Made by a program: the position numbers and the translations under genes | Part shown: positions 35,338 through 44,388 of the stretch, piece by piece | Layout: every line of letters begins with the position of its first letter | Position numbering within the stretch: the first letter of the stretch is position 1 | DNA from: G963662655 sp963666875 | Lineage (GTDB): Bacteria > Cloacimonadota > Cloacimonadia > Cloacimonadales > JAIOQZ01 | Direction of reading: 5' to 3' | Assembly: GCA_963666875.2 (NCBI GenBank) | Contig: CAXXPU010000007.1 | Coordinates: forward strand, 10,830 to 74,829 | Length of the DNA: 64,000 bases | The notes under the pieces: generated by a model | Told to the model about the DNA's origin: nothing | The model's database searches: none | Seen by the model: only the letters and a program-made list of their open reading frames with translations

Positions 35338-36143
35338 GCCCTCATCCTCATCTCGATATAAACGACGTAACTGTAGAGTCCGCTGCAATACTTTCTGCGG
35401 ATGTGCATCCGGCTGACCGAAAGGTTCTCCAGTTCAACCAATGTTTCGAACTCCGATGAGGTGATGATCTTGCCGCCGGAGTCGTTCTCGTTGATTTTTC
35501 TCATCGCCTGAATAGCCTGGCTCTTGTACTGTGCGAGGCTGTATCGTGCATCGACCAGCGCGGTTTCGTAAGCGTTGATGAGATCGGAAGAACTGCACGT
35601 CGCGATTGCCGATACGTAATCACCCTCCTCGACGACGATGTGGCGGTCGATCCAGTCCGGCTCGGTATCGGGTTCGTATTCGACCAGGGTGGTGTCGATT
35701 GGGCAATCGTCCGGCGCGAAGATGCAGATCGTGTATCCGTCGAGGTCATTGTCATGCAATAAAACGAGTCGATCGTAGATGTTTCGCGCATTTGGCGTAG
35801 AACTGACGTTGACCTCGAATTGAGCGTACTCTTCGTCGCTGGAACGGTCGGTGTCCGTCTTGATCCTCGCGTGCTTCTTGACGGTGTAGGAACTCAGATT
35901 TCGGGAGAGGATGACGGATGCCTGGTTGCGCGCGCTGTCGATCGAATCTTCACCCCGATAGGCGATGCCGATAACCTGGTTCTGCGATGGGGGAGGGCTC
36001 AATATCCAGGCGGGAACGGATATCCCCGGGTTACCGCCGCGATATGGCTTGGCGTTTTTCACGGCCGGTGCGTAGTGCTTCGGCTCGCCTGCGCATGAAA
36101 GCAGTACGACCGCCAGCAGGATGATCGAAATCCATTTTGTCAT
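35334..36143 (-). CDS. LPP20-like lipoprotein, larger paralog
   Basis: A 269-residue lipoprotein with lipobox LLSC (Cys17). 'VPAWILSPPPSQNQVIGIAY' (about residues 43-62) followed by 'SIDSARNQASVILSRNLSSY' is the LPP20-like P-x-W-I ... G-x-A ... A-x-x-x-A helix pattern. The C-terminal half repeats a similar fold: 'DYVSAIATCSSSDLINAYE', 'ARYSLAQYKSQAIQAM' and strands ending 'LYSYVVYIEMRMRA'. It is translationally coupled to kdsB. Along with the lipoprotein at 33924 it brackets kdsB, which suggests an envelope operon. No specific function is known. Confidence 0.72.
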   Translation of the reverse strand: MTKWISIILLAVVLLSCAGEPKHYAPAVKNAKPYRGGNPGISVPAWILSPPPSQNQVIGIAYRGEDSIDSARNQASVILSRNLSSYTVKKHARIKTDTDRSSDEEYAQFEVNVSSTPNARNIYDRLVLLHDNDLDGYTICIFAPDDCPIDTTLVEYEPDTEPDWIDRHIVVEEGDYVSAIATCSSSDLINAYETALVDARYSLAQYKSQAIQAMRKINENDSGGKIITSSEFETLVELENLSVSRMHIRRKYCSGLYSYVVYIEMRMRA

Positions 36144-36174
36144 GATTCTTCCTTCCGCATATTTCTATTCACGC

Positions 36175-38019
36175 TCATGAATTATCCTTTTGATAGCGTT
36201 GCTTGCGAATATAGACCATCAGCGCTGTGATATCGGTGCGATTCACACCCGAGATACGCGATGCTTGCCCGAGCGAGCGCGGCTGCTTGCGCTTGAGCTT
36301 CTCGCGCGCCTCCCAGGCGATGGTCTCGATGGACATGTAGTCGATGTCGTCGGGCAAAAGCTGCTCTTCCATCTCCTCGAACCGGCGGATATCCTCGAGC
36401 TGTCGTTGGAGATAACCCTCGTACTTGCAGGCGATGGTGATGCGTTCCATGATCGCTGGCGTCACATCCTGCGGGATCTTGTATCCGAAGCGCACCAAGT
36501 CGTCGAACTCGATTTCGGGACGCTTCAGGATGCTATAGAATTTCACCGGTTCTCTCAAATCGCCTGTGACAATTGTGTTGTTCGTTTTTAAAAAGTCAAG
36601 CTCGCGATTCCTGATCTCGAGTGTATTCCGGAATCTTTGCCAGCGGACGTCATCAACCAGTCCCAGCTTGTAACCCAAAGGCATCAGTCGTTCGTCCGCG
36701 TTGTCCTGACGCAGGAAGAGCCGGTATTCGGCGCGCGAGGTGAAGAGCCGGTAGGGTTCCTCGGTTCCGCGCGTGACCAGGTCGTCGATCAGGACGCCGA
36801 TGTAGGATTTGGCGCGATCGAAGATGACCGGATCATTTCCGTCGAGGGTCAGGACGGCGTTGATGCCGGCGGCGATTCCCTGCGCGGCAGCCTCTTCGTA
36901 GCCGGAGGTACCGTTGATCTGCCCGGCGAGGTAGAGTCCTTCGATCGTGCGTGTTTCGAGCGTCAGCGTGATTTCGGACGGGATCACGATGTCGTACTCG
37001 ATGGCGTAGGCGTAGCGGATAATCTTCGCGTGCTCGAGCCCCTCCACCGTCGCCAGCGCTTGTTTCTGTACATGCGGTGGAAGGCTGTTCGAGATGCCGT
37101 TGACGTACGCCTCGAAGGTCTCTGTGCCTTCCGGCTCGATGAAGAGCTGGTGGCGCGGTTTATCTGTGAATTTGACGATCTTGTCTTCGATCGAGGGGCA
37201 GTAGCGCGGTCCGATTCCGCTGATGTTGCCGCCGTAGAGCGACGATCGTTTCAGGTTGTCCTGTATGATTTTATGTGTGTGCTCGTTGGTGTAGGTGAGC
37301 CAGCAGCTTACCAGATTCTTCAGCTCGATATCGCGGTAGAAGGTGAAACCGACTGGATTCGGATCGCCCGGCTGCTCTTCGAGCTTCGACAAATCGACGG
37401 TTCTCAGATCGACCCGTGGCGGGGTGCCGGTCTTGAAGCGACGGGTCTGGAGTCCGAGCTTCTGCAGGGAGGATGTGAGGACGTTCGCCGCCGGTTCGCC
37501 CGAGCGTCCGCCGCTGAAATTGACGTCGCCCACGTGTATGGCGCCGCGCAGGAAGGTGCCGGTCGCGACGATCACGCGCGGCGCGAAATATTCCTCGCCC
37601 AGGTGCGACCGTACGCCGGTCACACGACCGTTATCGACCAGGATTTCGTCGATGATCGATTCCTTGATGTCAAGCCCGGACTGATTTTCCAGACTCTGCC
37701 GCATGCGAACGGAGTAAAGAAGCCGGTCGTTCTGCGAGCGCGGCGCCCAGACGGCGGGTCCCTTCTTGCGGTTGAGCATGCGAAACTGGATGCCGGTCAT
37801 GTCGCCGATCTTGCCGATCTCGCCGCCCAACGCGTCGATCTCGCGCGCCAGATGACCTTTCGCCGGTCCGCCCAGCGACGGATTGCACGACATCCTGCCG
37901 ATACTTTCGAACTTCACCACGAAGATCAGCGTCGCAGCACCCATGCGAGCCGCGGCAAGCGCCGCCTCACATCCGGCATGACCCGCGCCGATCACGATAA
38001 CGTCGTATTTCCGATTCAT
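36175..38019 (-). CDS. mnmG: tRNA uridine 5-carboxymethylaminomethyl modification enzyme MnmG/GidA
   Basis: The 614-residue length is standard. The N-terminal FAD-binding loop 'VIGAGHAGCEAALAAARMG' (about residues 10-28), 'MSCNPSLGGPAKGHLAREID', 'KGPAVWAPRSQNDR', the MnmG signature 'GPRYCPSIEDK' and C-terminal 'RSLGQASRISGVNRTDI' are all present. MnmG works with MnmE to modify U34 of tRNAs reading split codon boxes, using FAD, glycine or ammonium and methylenetetrahydrofolate. A sigma-70-like promoter lies upstream. The long antisense frame over it (36637-38052) is a by-product of codon bias. Confidence 0.97.
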   Translation of the reverse strand: MNRKYDVIVIGAGHAGCEAALAAARMGAATLIFVVKFESIGRMSCNPSLGGPAKGHLAREIDALGGEIGKIGDMTGIQFRMLNRKKGPAVWAPRSQNDRLLYSVRMRQSLENQSGLDIKESIIDEILVDNGRVTGVRSHLGEEYFAPRVIVATGTFLRGAIHVGDVNFSGGRSGEPAANVLTSSLQKLGLQTRRFKTGTPPRVDLRTVDLSKLEEQPGDPNPVGFTFYRDIELKNLVSCWLTYTNEHTHKIIQDNLKRSSLYGGNISGIGPRYCPSIEDKIVKFTDKPRHQLFIEPEGTETFEAYVNGISNSLPPHVQKQALATVEGLEHAKIIRYAYAIEYDIVIPSEITLTLETRTIEGLYLAGQINGTSGYEEAAAQGIAAGINAVLTLDGNDPVIFDRAKSYIGVLIDDLVTRGTEEPYRLFTSRAEYRLFLRQDNADERLMPLGYKLGLVDDVRWQRFRNTLEIRNRELDFLKTNNTIVTGDLREPVKFYSILKRPEIEFDDLVRFGYKIPQDVTPAIMERITIACKYEGYLQRQLEDIRRFEEMEEQLLPDDIDYMSIETIAWEAREKLKRKQPRSLGQASRISGVNRTDITALMVYIRKQRYQKDNS

Positions 38020-38042
38020 ACAAGATTCCTTTCAAAAAAATC

Positions 38043-38070
38043 AGGATATTGAGCGTTGCATTGGTGTCAA
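38043..38070 (-). promoter_or_regulatory. Predicted sigma-70 promoter of mnmG
   Basis: TTGACA (38070-38065), 16 bases, TATCCT (38048-38043) on the minus strand, 24 bases before the ATG; GAAAGGA provides the ribosome site. Confidence 0.55.
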
Positions 38071-38190
38071 GATATTCGGCGCAACCAAACAAACGACCAC
38101 GAACCGAAAATCATTGACAGGGTTCTTTAAAAAAGGAGAAGGTGGAGACAATCGACCCGTCGCAAGTTATTTTCAGATGATGAGGATGAA

Positions 38191-41100
38191 ATGATCGACA
38201 TCAAGGTATTACTTAATGATTTTTTTACTGCGCTGGAATGTAATACATTGGTTCAGTTTGCAGTAACGATAATCGTTGCAAATGTGATTTTCCTGATACA
38301 AATGCTGTATAGCTGGATATCGAATAAGAAGAACACGGAGGAGCATCGCGAGCATAAAAAGCTATTGGAGAAAATAGACGAAACCACCGGTGAAACCCGG
38401 GAACATGTAGAGGAAGTCAAACAACATCAGAAGCGATCGGAATTTACGCTTTCCGAATATCTCTCTGACAATATCCTCGAGCTGGGTGAACCGGAAGAAA
38501 TAACACCGGCGCAGTTGTTGAACGCGAAATATCATGTGGTTCCATTTGCGAACCAGCACAGAACAATCCGCAAGAAGGAGTGCGAAGCGATCTTCGCGTG
38601 GCTTAAAAGCGATGTGCCGACCTCCGTCATGATCTGCACGGGGCCGGGAGGAACCGGTAAGACGAGGCTCTTCATCGAAATTTGCAGAGTGATGAGGAGT
38701 CGAAATTGGGTGACAGGTTTCCTCTCGGATAACGTGTCGGAAAAGTTCTTCCATCTTCTATCGCACATTGATAAAGACACGCTGATCGTGATCGACTACG
38801 CCGGAAGCCATAGCGGACTAACGGAAGTCCTGAAAAATGCAGCGATCAGAACCGCTAAAAACTACCGCAATCTACGTATCGTGCTGCTGTTACGGGAAGC
38901 CGATCTGTGGCTGGAATCCATGAAGAACCATGCAGACGACCATGTCGCCCAGCTTCTACAAGGTGTGATGCCCTATCGTATTGGAGGGGAAGTTGTGCCT
39001 GAAGGCATGCGCAGGGATTTGTTCATCGAGGCGATGAAGGCGTATGCAGACAAAAAAGGTATGCCGCTTCCGGACAATCCGGAAGGACTGGCGCCCAACA
39101 ATATCGAGAAGAAACTATTCGAACGCACGCTGTACATCCACATGGCGGCATACGTTGCGCTGATTGATCCCGCAAACGCAAGGAACAAGAACTGGACGGA
39201 CGACGATCTGCTGAAGGCGGTCATGAAGCACGAGGAGACCGCATGGAGGAATTACCGGAAGAGGAAAGGGGATCGCGACGATGATAAAATTGCTGCCTTT
39301 GTTGCCCAGGCTCTCGAACTGATGGCTCTCGCCACCCTGCGTGAAGGATTGTCCGGTGAGGAAGTCGAACAGAAGAGGGATCGCTACAAGGGAATCAAGC
39401 CTGAAGAAATGGATGTGTATCTTCCGCGCATATACCCGTCAAAAGTTTATCCGAAAGGGATCGGACCATTGGAGCCGGATCTTCTCGGCGCCTGGCTGGT
39501 ATGGGAAGAGGTTTCGAAAAATCCAGCGCTCTTGCAGGAAGCCAGCCGGAACGCGACCGATGAAATCATCAAACGGATGGTGACCATCTTCGGGCAACTG
39601 GCGGCTGAAGACGAAGCCAAGAAGGAAAATTGTGTTGAATGGCTGAAAATCCTGATTGCTGAAGACCCGACGTACCGACTATTTCCTGCTTTCATGGCAG
39701 CATGGGGTCTAGAAGAAAAAGTTGCTTTTGCCCCGATAATTATCGAATGGTTAGAAAAATATATTGCAGAAGACCCGAATAGAAGAATGTTTCCCGCTTT
39801 CAACGCAGCATGGGAACTGGGTGAACAGACTGCCTTTGCGCCGGTAGGGGATGTGCTGGCAAACTATGTGGGACAAGTTCGTGATATTGACGTGCTCCTT
39901 GAAATCCATGACAGGCTGCCCGTAACTTCGGTCTCGTTCCCGGAATTTTCGTTGCAACTGATGTTTGTGCTCAGGGATCGATTGACGCAGCATTCGGACG
40001 TTGAAGATATACAGGCATTACGAGCTTTGATACTTAACAATCTGGGAGTTCGTCTCGGAAATCTAACTCGACGTGAGGAAGCGTTGGCGGCGGCAAAGGA
40101 GGCAGTGGAAATCAGACGACGACTTGCACAGGCAAAACCCGAGGTCTATCTACCCGATTTTGCGATGAGCCTCAACAATCTGGGGAATCGATATTCCGAT
40201 CTCAACCAACCCGAAGAGGCGCTGTCAGCGGCAAAGGAGGCGATGGAAATCAGACGCCGACTTGCACAGGCAAGACCCGAGGTCTATCTGCCCGATCTGG
40301 CTAAAAGCCTCAACAATCTGAGCGTCTTCTATTCAAACCTCAATCAGCCCGATGAAGCGCTGGCAGCGGCAAAGGAGGCGATGGATATTTATCGAAAACT
40401 TGCCGAGGCAAGACCCGAGGTCTATCTGCCCGATCTGGCTAAAAGCCTCAACAATCTGGGGAATTTTCATTCAAACCTCAATCAACCCGAAGAGGCGCTG
40501 GCAGCGGCAAAGGAGGCGGTGGAAATCAGGAAAAAGCTTGCAGATGCAAGACCCGAGGTCTATTTGCCCGATCTGGCTAAAAGCCTCAACAATCTGGGGA
40601 ATTTTCATTCAAACCTCAACCAACCCGAAGAGGCGCTGGCAGCGGCAAAGGAGGCAGTAGAAATCAGGAAAAAATTTACCGAGGCAAGACCCGAGGTCTA
40701 TCTGACCTATCTCGCTATGAGCCTCAGCAATCTGGGTATTCGCTATTCCAATCTCAATCAACCCGAAGAGGCGCTGGCAGCGGCAAAGGAGGCGATGGAC
40801 ATTTATCGTAAGCTTGCAGATGCAAGACCCGAGGTCTATCTGCCCAATCTGGCAATGAGCCTCAATAATCTGGGGAATTTTCATTCAAACCTCAATCAAT
40901 CCGAAGAAGCGCTGGCTGCGGCACAAGAGGCGATGGACATTTATCGTAAGCTTGCAGATGCAAGACCCGAGGTCTATCTGCCCGATCTTGCGATGAGCCT
41001 CAACAATCTGGGTATTCGCTATTCCAATCTCAACCAACCCGAAGAGGCGCTGGCAGCGGCACAAGAGGTGATGGACATTTATCGTAAGCTTGTAGATGCA

Positions 41101-41814
41101 AGACCCGAGGTCTATCTGCCCGATCTGGCGATGAGCCTCAACAATCTGGGGAATTTTCATTCAAACCTCAATCAACCCGATAAAGCGTTGGCAGCGGCAA
41201 AGGAGGCGATGGACATTTATCGTAAGCTTGCAGATGCAAGACCCGAGGTCTATCTGCCCGATCTCGCTACGAGCCTCAGCAATCTGGGTATTCGCTATTC
41301 CAATCTCAATCAACCCGAAGAGGCGCTGGCGGCGGCAAAGGAGGCGGTGGAGATCAGGAAAAAACTTGCAGATGCAAGACCCGAGGTCTATCTGCCCGAT
41401 CTGGCAACGAGCCTCAACAATCTGGGAGGTTGTTATTCCGATCTCAATCAACCCGATGAAGCGCTGGCAGCGGCAAAGGAGGCGGTGGAGATCAGGAGAA
41501 AACTTGCAGACGAAAGACCCGAGGTATATCTGCCCGATTTAGTAGGTAGCCTCAACAATCTGAGCGTCTTCTATTCAAACCTCAATCAACCCGAAGAGGC
41601 GCTGGCAGCGGCAAAGGAGGCGGTGGATATCCTTTTACCGTTCATGGAGAAGCGACCTCATGTTTATATCAAGAATTTCTACGGGTTTGTTGGAAATCTG
41701 TACCATCGTATCAATGACGCCGGACTGAAACCGGAAGAAGATCCGCTGTTCATGAATGCGTATAACCTCCTCGCGCCGTACCTGAAACAACCGGAGGATT
41801 CTCAGGAAAGCTGA
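38191..41814 (+). CDS. Membrane-anchored P-loop (STAND/NACHT-like) NTPase with long TPR array
   Basis: A 1207-residue protein. Residues 21-42 form one hydrophobic span without a cleavable signal, followed by a charged coiled-coil linker (about 48-85). An ATPase domain follows: Walker A GPGGTGKT (151-158), Walker B TLIVIDYA (197-204), an arginine in 'RIVLLLREADLW' (about 229-240) as in STAND/AAA sensor regions, and a helical lid to about 480. Residues 500-600 hold two helical repeats ('AFMAAWGLEEKVAFAPII'). From 631 to 1136 there are 11 near-identical 46-residue kinesin-light-chain-type TPRs (core 'EVYLPDLAMSLNNLG'), plus a degenerate twelfth. The layout (effector or anchor, NTPase switch, repeat sensor) is that of STAND signalling or anti-phage proteins, but immunity is inference. 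No neighbouring defence gene is visible. Confidence 0.82.
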   Translation: MIDIKVLLNDFFTALECNTLVQFAVTIIVANVIFLIQMLYSWISNKKNTEEHREHKKLLEKIDETTGETREHVEEVKQHQKRSEFTLSEYLSDNILELGEPEEITPAQLLNAKYHVVPFANQHRTIRKKECEAIFAWLKSDVPTSVMICTGPGGTGKTRLFIEICRVMRSRNWVTGFLSDNVSEKFFHLLSHIDKDTLIVIDYAGSHSGLTEVLKNAAIRTAKNYRNLRIVLLLREADLWLESMKNHADDHVAQLLQGVMPYRIGGEVVPEGMRRDLFIEAMKAYADKKGMPLPDNPEGLAPNNIEKKLFERTLYIHMAAYVALIDPANARNKNWTDDDLLKAVMKHEETAWRNYRKRKGDRDDDKIAAFVAQALELMALATLREGLSGEEVEQKRDRYKGIKPEEMDVYLPRIYPSKVYPKGIGPLEPDLLGAWLVWEEVSKNPALLQEASRNATDEIIKRMVTIFGQLAAEDEAKKENCVEWLKILIAEDPTYRLFPAFMAAWGLEEKVAFAPIIIEWLEKYIAEDPNRRMFPAFNAAWELGEQTAFAPVGDVLANYVGQVRDIDVLLEIHDRLPVTSVSFPEFSLQLMFVLRDRLTQHSDVEDIQALRALILNNLGVRLGNLTRREEALAAAKEAVEIRRRLAQAKPEVYLPDFAMSLNNLGNRYSDLNQPEEALSAAKEAMEIRRRLAQARPEVYLPDLAKSLNNLSVFYSNLNQPDEALAAAKEAMDIYRKLAEARPEVYLPDLAKSLNNLGNFHSNLNQPEEALAAAKEAVEIRKKLADARPEVYLPDLAKSLNNLGNFHSNLNQPEEALAAAKEAVEIRKKFTEARPEVYLTYLAMSLSNLGIRYSNLNQPEEALAAAKEAMDIYRKLADARPEVYLPNLAMSLNNLGNFHSNLNQSEEALAAAQEAMDIYRKLADARPEVYLPDLAMSLNNLGIRYSNLNQPEEALAAAQEVMDIYRKLVDARPEVYLPDLAMSLNNLGNFHSNLNQPDKALAAAKEAMDIYRKLADARPEVYLPDLATSLSNLGIRYSNLNQPEEALAAAKEAVEIRKKLADARPEVYLPDLATSLNNLGGCYSDLNQPDEALAAAKEAVEIRRKLADERPEVYLPDLVGSLNNLSVFYSNLNQPEEALAAAKEAVDILLPFMEKRPHVYIKNFYGFVGNLYHRINDAGLKPEEDPLFMNAYNLLAPYLKQPEDSQES
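40081..41598 (+). repeat. Eleven tandem 138-bp coding repeats (TPR units)
   Basis: Each unit begins GCGCTGGCAGCGGCAAAGG or a close variant at 138-base intervals (40081, 40219 ... 41461) and encodes 46 residues. Differences cluster at a few codons (M/V-E/D-I-R/Y, NFHSN/IRYSN/VFYSN), and these variants are shuffled among units, as expected from unequal crossing-over and gene conversion. Confidence 0.95.
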
Positions 41815-41818
41815 CCCG

Positions 41819-43063
41819 CTATTTCAGAAGTATCATTCTCCCGACCTTCTGGATCCCCGCTGCGTGTAACCTGCTGAAATAGACGCCGGTGGGCATCGGA
41901 TTCCTGTCGCTGTCTTTACCATCCCAGGTCGCGCAATGTTCACCCTCTGGCTGAACGCCTTTAACCAGCGTGCGAACCAATTGCCCCCTGCTGTTGAAGA
42001 CCGACAATTCGATCGACGTTGCACTGGGCAGGTTGTAGCGGATGGTCGTCTCGGGATTGAACGGGTTGGGGAAATTACCGAGTGATACATTGGGACGTGG
42101 AATTTCGGTTTCTTCGGAGACCGGCACGAGATCGCTCAAGTCCAGCATGTGGACGCCGTACGTCCCGTTCGCCATGTAAAGCACACCACGATCGACGCAG
42201 AGCGCGTAGGTTGGCATGCCGGGATCGAGTAGCTCGCGAAACTCGGGATGGGCAGGATCGGCGATATCGTAGATGAGAACGACGTTCCGACGGATGTCTG
42301 TCATGAACAGGAAGCTGTTGGAGGCGTAGCAAAACTCGTAGCGCCGGGGATTCATGAGATACACGGTGTCCGTGAGTACGGGTTCATAGGGATTGGACAC
42401 ATCCACGACGCATACGCCGGCATCCGCGCAGGCGACATACACGATATCCCCGTGTGGCGCGATCCAGTAGAGTTGGTCCGGCAATTCGATCACACCAAGT
42501 TGATGCGGAAACTCTGGGATCTGGCAGTTGTATATGTAAAGTCCAAACACCCAATCCGTAAGATACAAGCGGTTTCCATCTTTCGCGATGGCGTAGAAAC
42601 CCCAGACGTTTAACGGACCGGCGTACAACGGGTTCGTGGGATCGGACACGTCAACGATGTCGCAGAAATCGCCCGGGTCCGGACGATACATATAGTGCCC
42701 GTTCACGGCGACGCACTCGGTCTGGAATCCTTGATACATACCCAGAAACTGCGGGTGTTGCATATCCGAGATATCGACGAGTTCCGTCATACCCTGGGAG
42801 GCTATATATGCTATCGAATCGGCTATGGTAACGAATTTCGCGGTGTCGAAGGTTTCGTATCCGCCGATGTAACCGGGACTCTCCGGGTAACGAACGTCAA
42901 CGATATGCATACCGCCTGTACTGTCCGCAACAAAGGCGATCGAATCGATGACCGTGATATACCGGGCCGATCCGGGTGTGTCGAAATATCCGATCTCCCG
43001 ATCCAAAGCCCACGCGCATGTAAGAGCTAACAACAAGAATGCCAATAAACAAGACCTTTTCAT
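41819..43063 (-). CDS. LVIVD-repeat beta-propeller surface protein with sorting domain
   Basis: GGAGGAATC precedes the ATG at 43063, which opens a signal peptide (MKRSCLLAFLLLALTCAWA); the 56-codon upstream extension lacks a ribosome site. The 414-residue protein consists of about eight LVIVD-type repeats ('MHIVDVRYPESPGYIGGYE', 'TELVDISDMQHPQFLGMY', 'VCVVDVSNPYEPVLTDTV') that should form a beta-propeller. It ends in a Por/T9SS-type sorting module ('NFPNPFNPETTIRYNL' to 'KVGRMILLK'). It is predicted to be exported and attached to the cell surface. It converges with the P-loop NTPase gene, with four bases between the stops. Confidence 0.88.
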   Translation of the reverse strand: MKRSCLLAFLLLALTCAWALDREIGYFDTPGSARYITVIDSIAFVADSTGGMHIVDVRYPESPGYIGGYETFDTAKFVTIADSIAYIASQGMTELVDISDMQHPQFLGMYQGFQTECVAVNGHYMYRPDPGDFCDIVDVSDPTNPLYAGPLNVWGFYAIAKDGNRLYLTDWVFGLYIYNCQIPEFPHQLGVIELPDQLYWIAPHGDIVYVACADAGVCVVDVSNPYEPVLTDTVYLMNPRRYEFCYASNSFLFMTDIRRNVVLIYDIADPAHPEFRELLDPGMPTYALCVDRGVLYMANGTYGVHMLDLSDLVPVSEETEIPRPNVSLGNFPNPFNPETTIRYNLPSATSIELSVFNSRGQLVRTLVKGVQPEGEHCATWDGKDSDRNPMPTGVYFSRLHAAGIQKVGRMILLK

Positions 43064-43286
43064 GATTCCTCCATTCCTTTTCCAGTTCAGTTTTCTGGTA
43101 GTTCCGAATGCCCACAGCAACGCACCAATCGTGGATTGATGCCGCGCCGAATGTAGCAGGAATCGTTCCGTGAGATGGGTGGGAGGCGTATTCAGATACG
43201 ATTTTCCGAATGAATTTTTTGGAGAACACAAGATTGTCCAGACGATGCGACGTGCATGTCGGGTGGCTTGTATCGTTTGGAAAGAG

Positions 43287-44219
43287 TTATTCGCTCTGCG
43301 CTGTCACGACATAGAATTTCCTGGCTGCATCGGGAGCGGTGTCGGTCCAGCCGCACTCGGTCAGTCCGCCCTGCTCCAGTGTCCAGTCATCCGGGAACGC
43401 TGCATCCGGTCTGGAAACAGAAAACACTTTGTAGGACGTTGCGTCATCCACGACATTCCAGGTCAGGCTGGTTCCGCTTTCAGAAACGGTCAGAATGACT
43501 TCCTCGGGGGCAGGCACATCATAGAAAATACCCCATATCTCGGCAGCGCTCAAAGCTCTGTTGTAGAGCAAGACCTCGTCGATCGCACCGTCGAAGGTAT
43601 AGGTTTGCGCTCCTCCATGATGGCAGATACCGATGAACAACGGCAATCCACTATACGTGATATTACCGGTCTTTGGCAACGCGGTGTCCAATACTCCGTT
43701 CAAGTATAGCCTCAGCGAATCGCCGTCGAAGGTGGCCGTCAGAAGGTTCCATTCTCCAATCGGAGCCGGTCCGGACGAATCTACAAGGAGTCTTCCGGTA
43801 TTGGTGGTGAGTTGCGTATGGGCCGTATTGGAATCGCGATTGGATTGCAGGAGAAATGATGTATAGGGTGAGGTCGTGTTCAAATAACGCTTTTCCAGGA
43901 TGCGGGCGTATTGGTTGATGCCGGTGTGGCAATACCATGCCGAAATGGTGTAATGCTCCGGGCGCAGTAGCGGATCGTCTTCGATATAGAAGTAATCGTC
44001 GATGCCGTCGAAGAAGTAGGCAGAGTTTGCGTACCCCTTGCGATCAGGGCATAGCGTCGGACTTCCGTGTACTGACGGATTGAGATTGTTGCCGCTTGTA
44101 TCGAGAGAATCGCCGTCAAAGGGATAATGTACAACCAATCCTGATGTCGGGATATTTTGTCCGGCCAGGCAGAAAGGGATCAGGCACAGAAGAGAAAGCA
44201 ATGAAAGAGATCGTATCAT
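43287..44219 (-). CDS. Secreted LamG-domain protein
   Basis: GGGAGGAAAA before the ATG at 44219 and a signal peptide (MIRSLSLLSLLCLIPFCLAG) fix the start. The 310-residue protein contains a concanavalin-like LamG domain (about residues 22-215): 'GLVVHYPFDGDSLDTSGN', 'YFFDGIDDYFYI', 'EWNLLTATFDGDSLRLYLNG' and 'GAIDEVLLYNRALSAAEI'. A short FnIII-like segment (about 220-305) follows. There is no C-terminal sorting module, so it may be released or truncated relative to its relatives. LamG domains bind carbohydrates or proteins. It may be transcribed with the LVIVD gene, but 220 bases separate them. Confidence 0.82.
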   Translation of the reverse strand: MIRSLSLLSLLCLIPFCLAGQNIPTSGLVVHYPFDGDSLDTSGNNLNPSVHGSPTLCPDRKGYANSAYFFDGIDDYFYIEDDPLLRPEHYTISAWYCHTGINQYARILEKRYLNTTSPYTSFLLQSNRDSNTAHTQLTTNTGRLLVDSSGPAPIGEWNLLTATFDGDSLRLYLNGVLDTALPKTGNITYSGLPLFIGICHHGGAQTYTFDGAIDEVLLYNRALSAAEIWGIFYDVPAPEEVILTVSESGTSLTWNVVDDATSYKVFSVSRPDAAFPDDWTLEQGGLTECGWTDTAPDAARKFYVVTAQSE

Positions 44220-44388
44220 TTTTCCTCCCGTGGAGTTCATTATATTTATTTCGGGGTCACTTAATTTGCAAAATCAGGAAGCGGTATTAGTGAAGGTCAA
44301 TCTTTTTTTTGCCGATTTCATGAACCATGGATTGAGTGGACAAGGGATAACGAACCGGGCTTGGTCAGGATTGAAAGTATCAGGTTTT

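Noticed and set aside
36637..38052. 471-codon plus-strand frame opposite mnmG
   Set aside because: It is antisense to a fully recognisable mnmG and has no homology-like features; it arises from codon bias.
38111..38140. TTGACA before the STAND-like gene as a promoter
   Set aside because: No acceptable -10 box lies at 15-19 bases; only A/G-rich sequence follows.
40081..41598. Regular 138-bp DNA repeats as a non-coding satellite or CRISPR
   Set aside because: The period is a multiple of three, the frame is open throughout, and each unit encodes a TPR with normal consensus.
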